Shown here in pieces: positions 1 to 4,430 of a stretch of DNA of 7,962 nucleotides; positions within the stretch are counted from its first letter, which is position 1; each line of letters opens with the position of its first letter. The notes beneath the pieces were generated by a model. The model did no database searches, had not been told where the DNA came from, and worked only from the letters and a program-made list of their open reading frames with translations. The translations under genes were made by a program, and so were the position numbers. The stretch spans positions 1 through 7,962 of the forward strand of contig CALIUX010000142.1 of assembly GCA_938048505.1 (NCBI GenBank), written 5' to 3'. The stretch is from an uncultured Pseudomonadales bacterium. GTDB taxonomy: Bacteria > Pseudomonadota > Gammaproteobacteria > Pseudomonadales > Cellvibrionaceae.

Positions 1-170
1 CCGTATACGCCATGCAATAAAACGATGATCGGTAAGTCTGATAATGTACTGCTTGCACCATACAAACTGACATCTGCACGACGCTTGAGAAAACTTGATT
101 CTATCGTGATGTAGTCAACAGCATCAGGCATATAGTGTGAATTTGACGGCTCAACTCGCATAACAGTCAT
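1..170 (-). CDS. Alpha/beta-hydrolase (esterase-like), N-terminal 57 residues, cut by window edge
   Basis: The frame opens at an ATG at 170 and runs off the left edge without a stop. A GAGG Shine-Dalgarno lies at 178-181, 7 nt from the ATG, which favours this start over the in-frame Met4 and Met14. The visible peptide ends in a beta-strand followed by the oxyanion-hole motif: residues 48-57 read IIVLLHGVYG, with His53-Gly54. This is characteristic of alpha/beta-hydrolases of the esterase D / feruloyl-esterase-like (CE1-type) group. No signal peptide is seen, so a cytoplasmic enzyme is likely. The catalytic Ser, Asp and His would lie outside the window, so activity cannot be judged. It is co-directional with the alcohol dehydrogenase upstream but separated by 250 nt, so it may have its own promoter. 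The hydrolase fold call is fairly safe; substrate is unknown. Confidence 0.7.
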   Translation of the reverse strand, partial: MTVMRVEPSNSHYMPDAVDYITIESSFLKRRADVSLYGASSTLSDLPIIVLLHGVY

Positions 171-210
171 ATATTGACCTCGAAGACTCTATTTTTAGAA
201 AAACTCAAAC

Positions 211-246
211 GTATAAGAATTAAGCGTATAGAAAATTAAATGTATA
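211..246. repeat. Three near-tandem GTATA boxes at 15-16 bp spacing
   Basis: GTATA occurs at 211-215, 226-230 and 242-246. Each copy is followed by an A-rich stretch, and the first two by a shared AATTAA, giving an imperfect 15-16 bp unit repeated about 2.3 times. On the minus strand these read TATAC and lie about 41-76 nt upstream of the esterase start. They could be a regulator site, overlapping -10-like elements, or chance in AT-rich DNA. Confidence 0.35.
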
Positions 247-251
247 AAAGT

Positions 252-283
252 ACTGGATTTTCAAACAATGAAAATCAGCCAGT
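252..283 (-). terminator. Stem-loop, possible weak terminator downstream of the dehydrogenase
   Basis: Arm 252-262 (ACTGGATTTTC) pairs with 270-275 (GAAAAT) and 279-283 (CCAGT). This gives 11 base pairs, a 7-nt loop and a 3-nt bulge at 276-278. Read on the minus strand, the stem is followed within 2-3 nt by a short TTTTAT run. It could be an inefficient intrinsic terminator or an mRNA-end-protecting hairpin between the dehydrogenase and esterase genes. The T tract is short, so termination is uncertain. Confidence 0.4.
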
Positions 284-420
284 GAATCACACCGATACAT
301 AAGCTCAATTTATGGACACTATAAAATTGCAAGCACGCCAAAAATAAAACATGCTTACACTTTGTATTCAAATATTGCAATTTTAAAAGCGCTAACTAAG
401 GTGTAGTTTAATCAAAAAGA

Positions 421-1530
421 CTAATCACCTAATAGCACAACACCCTTAGCAATACGGCCTGCCAAGAGATCTTCGAAACCTTGATCAAGATTGTCTAACG
501 AATACTCTTTTGTGACCAGCTCATCTAATTTTAAATTGCCACATTCATAATGTTTCAAAATACTTGCAAAGTCTTGATCCGGCTTACACTGGCCGTATAA
601 AGGGTTGATATATTGTTTATCCCACTCAAACAACTCACAGTCAAAATCAATTTTCTGCTCAATACCCGAAACCTGAACAGCAACACCAGCACTTCGAATC
701 ATAGCCAACGGCGCAGCCCCCAAAGCCGGAACAGCTGTACATTCAAAGGCATAATCAGCGCCTCGACCATCCGTTAATTTTTTCACTTCCTCTACAACCG
801 ATGCAAGAGAAGCATCATTTTTGTCTGCAATCACACCATGTGTTGCGCCAAAACTCTTTGCTTGCTCTATGCGAGAAGGATCTAAATCAACAGCAATAAT
901 GGTTGCAGCACCCGATATTTTTGCTGCCTGAATAGCATTCAAACCAACGCCACCGCAGCCAATGACTACAGCACTAGAGCCGGCCTTCACATTGGCAGCG
1001 TTAACCACAGAACCGTAACCGGTCATCACACCACAACCAACAATTGACGCACTACTGAACGAAATATCAGTCGTCATTTTAACAACGGCTGCTTCTTTTA
1101 CGACAGTATATTCACTCATTGTACCAAGATGAAAAGAACGCTTTAAATCAGCATTATTAAACTGGCAAGCAGCACCATGCGCATGCCCATCTAACCCGGG
1201 GCTCGTCACGGGGTTATTTGATTCGCAAATATGTACATTCCCATGATGGCACTGAAAACACGCACCACACGGAATTGCCCAATTTAAAATAACTTTATCG
1301 CCTGGAGAAACCTTTGTTACATTACAGCCAACAGCTTTAACAACTCCCGCCCCTTCATGGCCCAATACAAAGGTATCTTTCCATGTACAAATAGAATCCC
1401 AATCCGTATGACAAATACCCGAAGCCTTTAATTCAACAAGCACTTCATCATCCAACGGTTCACCAACATGAATGGTATCAATAAAAAAACCACCTTTACC
1501 ATCCGCAATTGCGGCTTTTGATGCTATCAT
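421..1530 (-). CDS. Zinc-dependent medium-chain alcohol dehydrogenase
   Basis: NAD(P)-dependent oxidation of an alcohol or reduction of an aldehyde is expected. The frame can open at a GTG at 1542, but the ATG at 1530 has a GAGAG Shine-Dalgarno 5 nt upstream (1536-1540), so I choose it (369 aa). Numbered from the GTG, catalytic zinc ligands are Cys44 (GICHTD), His62-Glu63 (GHE) and Cys170. The structural zinc site is complete: Cys92, 95, 98 and 106. The Rossmann motif is GCGGVG at 195-200, with Asp219 at the end of the next strand, which favours NAD over NADP. The length and GHEGAGVV region resemble the class III/long-chain zinc ADH group, but this does not prove glutathione-dependent formaldehyde dehydrogenase activity. 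It diverges from the AraC regulator and lies next to a P450 system, like camD in the camphor operon. ADHs also accompany the 6-O-methylgalactose demethylases of marine flavobacteria. Class is certain; substrate is inferred at best. Confidence 0.93.
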   Translation of the reverse strand: MIASKAAIADGKGGFFIDTIHVGEPLDDEVLVELKASGICHTDWDSICTWKDTFVLGHEGAGVVKAVGCNVTKVSPGDKVILNWAIPCGACFQCHHGNVHICESNNPVTSPGLDGHAHGAACQFNNADLKRSFHLGTMSEYTVVKEAAVVKMTTDISFSSASIVGCGVMTGYGSVVNAANVKAGSSAVVIGCGGVGLNAIQAAKISGAATIIAVDLDPSRIEQAKSFGATHGVIADKNDASLASVVEEVKKLTDGRGADYAFECTAVPALGAAPLAMIRSAGVAVQVSGIEQKIDFDCELFEWDKQYINPLYGQCKPDQDFASILKHYECGNLKLDELVTKEYSLDNLDQGFEDLLAGRIAKGVVLLGD

Positions 1531-1535
1531 TTTTT

Positions 1536-1540
1536 CTCTC
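1536..1540 (-). promoter_or_regulatory. Shine-Dalgarno fixing the dehydrogenase start
   Basis: GAGAG on the minus strand sits 5 nt before the ATG at 1530. The upstream GTG at 1542 has no comparable purine-rich element before it, so the shorter protein is preferred. Confidence 0.6.
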
Positions 1541-1549
1541 ACTATCTAT

Positions 1550-1578
1550 AATAAAAACGTTACAATAAAAACACGTTA
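1550..1578. repeat. Imperfect direct repeat in the dehydrogenase/AraC divergent promoter region
   Basis: AATAAAAACGTTA (1550-1562) is repeated as AATAAAAACACGTTA (1564-1578), so the ACGTTA cores are 16 bp apart. The pair lies in the 83-nt gap between the two divergent start codons, where an AraC-family protein would be expected to bind for its own control and for the dehydrogenase. The ACACGTTA version recurs exactly at 2708-2715, immediately before the P450 start codon. A candidate operator only; AT-rich DNA makes such matches easier by chance. Confidence 0.4.
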
Positions 1579-1613
1579 GTTATTTTTAACAATCAAATAA
1601 AATTATAAAAACC

Positions 1614-2474
1614 ATGAATACACCTTCCGTTTATTGCGAACCCTTTAGTATTAAAGGCGGCTGCCAGTTTGAAATACATCATGTATGCTACTTGCATGAT
1701 GAAGATTATTCTTGCAAAACACATTTTCATCAAGTGCATGAATTCATTTGTTTTGAACGCATAGAAGGCATGTATATCGACCATGAAGGTGAATCAATAC
1801 TAGAAGACCATGACGTTGTCTTTACACCCAGCCTAGAAACGCACAACTACGAATTAAGCGAACGCAATAAATCTTGGTATATATTACAAATATCCCCACA
1901 ATTTTTTGACCAAGAAAACCTAGCCGAAGAATCAAAATTATTGCAAAAAAGCAGGCACTTTCGATTAAATAAAAATAATAAAGAACAGTTACATACTGTT
2001 TTATTATGGCTGCTAAATAGTTACAACGAAAACCCTAACAGCTTAAAAAGCTTACAACTACTTCGGCTTGCTATTAGTTTAGTACTAGAAGGTGATCAAA
2101 AAAATATTTCTCAAGAAAGTAGGCACCTCGAGGAATCCGTTAGCTTTAATAAAATAAAGCCCGTGGCTGATCTCTTCAAAAAAAGCTCAAGTGTTAACCT
2201 CTCATTAGAGGAAGCTGCAGAACTCTGTTTTTTGTCGCCTTCACACTTTGCCCGACTATTCAAAAAGGTTTTTCATACAGCCTATGCCAAGCATGCACTT
2301 AAGCATCGGCTATATCATGCAACGCGCATTTTAGGGCAAACTGAGCGCTCTATTACTGAAATAAGTTATGAGCTCAATTTTTCAAACCCGTCTTATTTTA
2401 TTAGTATTTTCAAACGACAGTATGGCATTACCCCCAAACAGTATCGTAATTCGCTCAAAGAACGCATGGAATAA
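1614..2474 (+). CDS. AraC-family transcriptional regulator
   Basis: This 286-residue DNA-binding regulator has the usual two-part AraC/XylS layout. The N-terminal cupin-like effector domain (about residues 18-100) carries a histidine-rich strand, THFHQVHEF at 37-45, as in sugar-sensing family members. The C-terminal domain (about 180-282) has two helix-turn-helix units: the first around 197-218 (LSLEEAAELCFLSPSHFARL) and the second around 246-269, ending in the signature F-x-R-x-Y-G-I-T-P-x-Q-Y-R (266-278). The length is typical. It diverges from the dehydrogenase and precedes the P450 by 241 nt, so it is the obvious local regulator, probably an activator responding to the P450 substrate or a related sugar; this is inference. 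No Shine-Dalgarno is visible before the ATG, and a TAAAAT box at 1598-1603 would give an almost leaderless message, which is unusual. Confidence 0.92.
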   Translation: MNTPSVYCEPFSIKGGCQFEIHHVCYLHDEDYSCKTHFHQVHEFICFERIEGMYIDHEGESILEDHDVVFTPSLETHNYELSERNKSWYILQISPQFFDQENLAEESKLLQKSRHFRLNKNNKEQLHTVLLWLLNSYNENPNSLKSLQLLRLAISLVLEGDQKNISQESRHLEESVSFNKIKPVADLFKKSSSVNLSLEEAAELCFLSPSHFARLFKKVFHTAYAKHALKHRLYHATRILGQTERSITEISYELNFSNPSYFISIFKRQYGITPKQYRNSLKERME

Positions 2475-2561
2475 GAGCATGCTAAAGCAAGTACATCGCT
2501 TTATACTAGATCTTAATACCCAAATAGTCATATTTTAATATTTTTGGAATACTGCTTAACA

Positions 2562-2589
2562 TTTATACCTAGCGCTATTCTTTTAAAAT
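2562..2589 (+). promoter_or_regulatory. Weak candidate promoter for the P450 operon
   Basis: TTTATA (2562-2567, 4 of 6 matches to the -35 consensus) is followed after 16 bp by TAAAAT (2584-2589, 5 of 6 matches to the -10). This would start transcription near 2596 and leave a leader of about 120 nt containing the 12-bp direct repeats. A TATAAG at 2665-2670, between those repeats, is an alternative -10 without a good -35, as expected for an activator-dependent promoter. Confidence 0.3.
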
Positions 2590-2651
2590 AGCCTTATTAA
2601 GTAAATCTTTACAGAAAATACACCTTTGGTTTTTCTCTCACATCAAAAATC

Positions 2652-2686
2652 AAAAATATCAACATATAAGCATAAAAAATATCAAC
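2652..2686. repeat. Perfect 12-bp direct repeat upstream of the P450, candidate regulator site
   Basis: AAAAATATCAAC occurs at 2652-2663 and again at 2675-2686, start to start 23 bp apart, about two helical turns, so both copies would face the same side of the DNA. AraC-family proteins commonly bind direct repeats with this kind of spacing. The 8-bp core AATATCAA recurs at 3951-3958, upstream of the ferredoxin. An alternative -10 (TATAAG, 2665-2670) lies between the copies. Confidence 0.5.
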
Positions 2687-2703
2687 TTTATGCCCATATT
2701 CGT

Positions 2704-2708
2704 GGAGA
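2704..2708 (+). promoter_or_regulatory. Shine-Dalgarno fixing the P450 start at 2716
   Basis: GGAGA at 2704-2708 ends 7 nt before the ATG at 2716. It decides for the 385-residue protein and against the 30-residue TTG extension beginning at 2626. Confidence 0.8.
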
Positions 2709-2715
2709 CACGTTA

Positions 2716-3873
2716 ATGAAGCACTCTGAACACCAAGATCCATTTGAGAAAGCACGAAGGGAAACTGGGCACAGCGAAATCGATGATCAAAATGATCCTG
2801 TAACGATGGTCCTACGCCATAAAGATGTCCGAAAATGTGCGCATGCATGGTCTACATTTTCATCAGAAGACAAGCCCGGACGTATTGTTGTACCTTCTGA
2901 AGTGGGTATTCGTACCGACCGGCAAATACCTTTTGAAGTTGACCCACCCAATCATGGCGATTATAGAAGCTTAGTCGAGCCATGGTTCAAAAGACCGCTA
3001 GAGAGCGACTATCAAGATAAGCTAAAAGCCCAGATCAGCCAACTGGTTGATGATGTGAGCCAGCTGGACTCTATTGAAGCGGTGAATGCGTTTTCGCTCC
3101 GCTTGCAATCACGCGCACTCACGCTCCTCTTTAATGTTCCCTATGAAGAATCAGAGATTTTTGTCAGCTGGGGAACACATGTATTCAGAAGTGAAGATGA
3201 CCCACTTGATAGTGGTAAAGCACAAGCGCTATACCACTATATTGATGACAAAATCGCAGAGGCAGAAAAAGCACCAGGAAAAGATCTCATCTCCATGCTG
3301 CTAAGTGCCGAATTCCAAGGCAGAAAGCTAACAAAAGATGAAATTAAGGGCGTTATTATTCTGACATTTGCCGGTGGCCGCGACACGGTCATCAACATGG
3401 TAACGAATACACTGGCATACCTTGCCGATAACCCTAAAGCGTTAACACGTTTAAGAGAAGAACCTGAAATACACAATAAAGCAATTGAAGAATTAATACG
3501 GTATTTTTCACCACTCACTCATATGGGGCGTGTAGCAAAGAAAGATACTGAAGTATGCGGTAAGCCTATTGCTGAAGACTCGCGCATTTCACTTTGCTGG
3601 GCATCGGCCAACCGCGATGAAAAAGTCTTTGAAAATCCTAACGAGGTTGTCTTAGATCGCAAAATCAACCCACATGTCAGCTTTGGCTTTGGTCAGCACA
3701 ATTGTTTGGGGGCAACACATGCTCGCCAAATTATGCATATTTTATTACGTGTTTTAGTCGAAAAAGTGGAAAAAATAGAACACATAAACCAAAAAGATCA
3801 TGTTGAGCACTGGGGTGAATTCGACCGGAAAGTGGGCTACCACTCAATTGAATTAAAATTTCATCCGCGTTAA
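2716..3873 (+). CDS. Cytochrome P450 monooxygenase, soluble class I type
   Basis: This heme-thiolate enzyme inserts one O2-derived oxygen atom, with electrons from the downstream ferredoxin and reductase. It has 385 residues, slightly short for a bacterial P450, with no membrane anchor. Motifs in order: DPPNHGDYRSLV around 76-87 (C-helix region, heme propionate contact); I-helix AGGRDT at 219-224 with the acid-alcohol pair Asp223-Thr224; ExxR of the K-helix at Glu259-Arg262; heme-binding loop FGFGQHNCLG at 323-332 with Cys330 as axial ligand. All catalytic residues are intact. The I-helix and surrounding sequence are reminiscent of CYP101 (P450cam), and I do not see typical CYP153 alkane-hydroxylase signatures. 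With an ADH, AraC regulator, ferredoxin and reductase beside it, the set matches the CYP236A systems that demethylate 6-O-methyl-D-galactose from red-algal porphyran/agar. That subfamily assignment is inference; terpene or aromatic substrates remain possible. Confidence 0.95.
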   Translation: MKHSEHQDPFEKARRETGHSEIDDQNDPVTMVLRHKDVRKCAHAWSTFSSEDKPGRIVVPSEVGIRTDRQIPFEVDPPNHGDYRSLVEPWFKRPLESDYQDKLKAQISQLVDDVSQLDSIEAVNAFSLRLQSRALTLLFNVPYEESEIFVSWGTHVFRSEDDPLDSGKAQALYHYIDDKIAEAEKAPGKDLISMLLSAEFQGRKLTKDEIKGVIILTFAGGRDTVINMVTNTLAYLADNPKALTRLREEPEIHNKAIEELIRYFSPLTHMGRVAKKDTEVCGKPIAEDSRISLCWASANRDEKVFENPNEVVLDRKINPHVSFGFGQHNCLGATHARQIMHILLRVLVEKVEKIEHINQKDHVEHWGEFDRKVGYHSIELKFHPR

Positions 3874-3878
3874 AACAC

Positions 3879-3937
3879 TTTGGGTTTAACAATTAAAGCT
3901 GCTAACCGACAAACACTAAGCAACCCAAACAGTTAGC
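3879..3937 (+). repeat. Overlapping inverted repeats in the P450-ferredoxin gap
   Basis: TTTGGGTT (3879-3886) can pair with AACCCAAA (3922-3929), and inside or across it GCTAAC (3901-3906) can pair with GTTAGC (3932-3937). The two pairings are mutually incompatible, because each traps one arm of the other. Further on, TTAGCCGT is directly repeated (3962-3969 and 3979-3986), and AGCCGT (3981-3986) can pair with ACGGCT (4023-4028) just before the ferredoxin ribosome site. The 175-nt gap is longer than expected within a simple operon and may hold mRNA structure tuning ferredoxin level, or a second promoter. No terminator T tract is seen. Confidence 0.35.
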
Positions 3938-4037
3938 AACAAAATCCATCAATATCAAACATTAGCCGTGGCATTGCTTTAGCCGTTAAATATGGCACAA
4001 AGTAAACACTTTATCGGCTTACACGGCTGACTCTATT

Positions 4038-4042
4038 GGAGA
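4038..4042 (+). promoter_or_regulatory. Strong Shine-Dalgarno of the ferredoxin
   Basis: GGAGA at 4038-4042 with 6 nt to the ATG at 4049 is near-ideal. It is consistent with the ferredoxin being made in excess over the reductase, which starts with TTG. Confidence 0.7.
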
Positions 4043-4048
4043 ACAAAC

Positions 4049-4357
4049 ATGGCAAAAATTACTTTTATCACAAGCGACAATGAAAGCGTCACACTAGAAG
4101 GTCAATCAGGTTCTGTGATGGAACTGGCTGTTAGCAATGGCGTAAAAGGCATTGATGGCGATTGCGGCGGTGTATGCTCTTGCGCAACATGCCATGTACA
4201 CGTCGCAGAAAACGATGTAGCTAAAGCAGGTGAAGCCAGTGAAATTGAAGCAGATATGCTAGAGCTCGAAGATAACGTAACAGAAGCAAGCCGACTATGT
4301 TGCCAAATGGAAATCTCTGACGCATTAGATGGCATTACCTTGACGGTTGCGCGTTAA
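4049..4357 (+). CDS. [2Fe-2S] ferredoxin, putidaredoxin/adrenodoxin type
   Basis: This small soluble electron carrier (102 aa) passes single electrons from the reductase to the P450. The cluster ligands follow the vertebrate/bacterial P450-ferredoxin pattern C-x5-C-x2-C-x36-C: Cys39, Cys45, Cys48 and Cys85, the last in RLCCQ at 82-86. Two extra cysteines, Cys43 inside the binding loop and Cys84 next to a ligand, are not expected to bind the cluster. The acidic stretch at 62-76 (EASEIEADMLELEDN) corresponds to the interaction helix that docks reductase and P450 in this family. The length is normal. It lies 175 nt after the P450 and 73 nt before the reductase, on the same strand. The class is certain; partnership with the neighbouring P450 is strongly implied by context. 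Confidence 0.95.
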   Translation: MAKITFITSDNESVTLEGQSGSVMELAVSNGVKGIDGDCGGVCSCATCHVHVAENDVAKAGEASEIEADMLELEDNVTEASRLCCQMEISDALDGITLTVAR

Positions 4358-4418
4358 ATTTTTTGCAAACGATCAGCAAAAGATTCGCCAACTATCAATC
4401 GGTTACAGCATTTAGACT

Positions 4419-4422
4419 GAGG
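4419..4422 (+). promoter_or_regulatory. Shine-Dalgarno supporting a TTG start for the reductase
   Basis: GAGG (4419-4422), in the wider TGAGGT at 4418-4423, stands 8 nt before the TTG at 4431. No in-frame ATG occurs between here and the FAD-binding strand, so TTG is the most credible initiator. Confidence 0.65.
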
Positions 4423-4430
4423 TAAAAACA

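Larger units (their letters stand above)
171..420. other. Intergenic gap between dehydrogenase and esterase
   Basis: This AT-rich stretch has no convincing open frame on either strand. It holds a stem-loop (252-283) and three spaced GTATA boxes (211-246), described separately. It must contain the 3' end of the dehydrogenase transcript and, if the esterase is transcribed independently, its promoter. I could not pick out a convincing -35/-10 pair. Confidence 0.6.
2475..2715. other. Regulatory gap upstream of the P450
   Basis: No gene is seen here. A stem-loop of 6 bp (TAAAGC 2483-2488 with GCTTTA 2498-2503) follows the regulator stop but lacks a T tract. A second inverted repeat, GCTATT 2574-2579 with AATAGC 2587-2592, overlaps the candidate -10. 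A perfect 12-bp direct repeat lies nearer the P450. The long open frame through 2626-2715 starts with TTG, lacks a Shine-Dalgarno and reads as a Lys/His/Tyr-rich non-P450 peptide, so I treat it as untranslated leader. Confidence 0.6.

Noticed and set aside
1593..1784. Minus-strand 63-residue frame
   Set aside because: Lies antisense to the start of the AraC gene and the divergent promoter region; Met/Phe/Ala-rich shadow with no family features.
2626..2715. 30-residue N-terminal extension of the P450 from a TTG
   Set aside because: No Shine-Dalgarno, atypical Lys/His/Tyr-rich sequence, and it contains the direct repeats; the ATG at 2716 has GGAGA at proper spacing.
3871..3937. Intrinsic terminator after the P450
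   Set aside because: The inverted repeat 3879-3886/3922-3929 has a 35-nt loop and no following T tract, so it does not look like a terminator separating P450 from ferredoxin.
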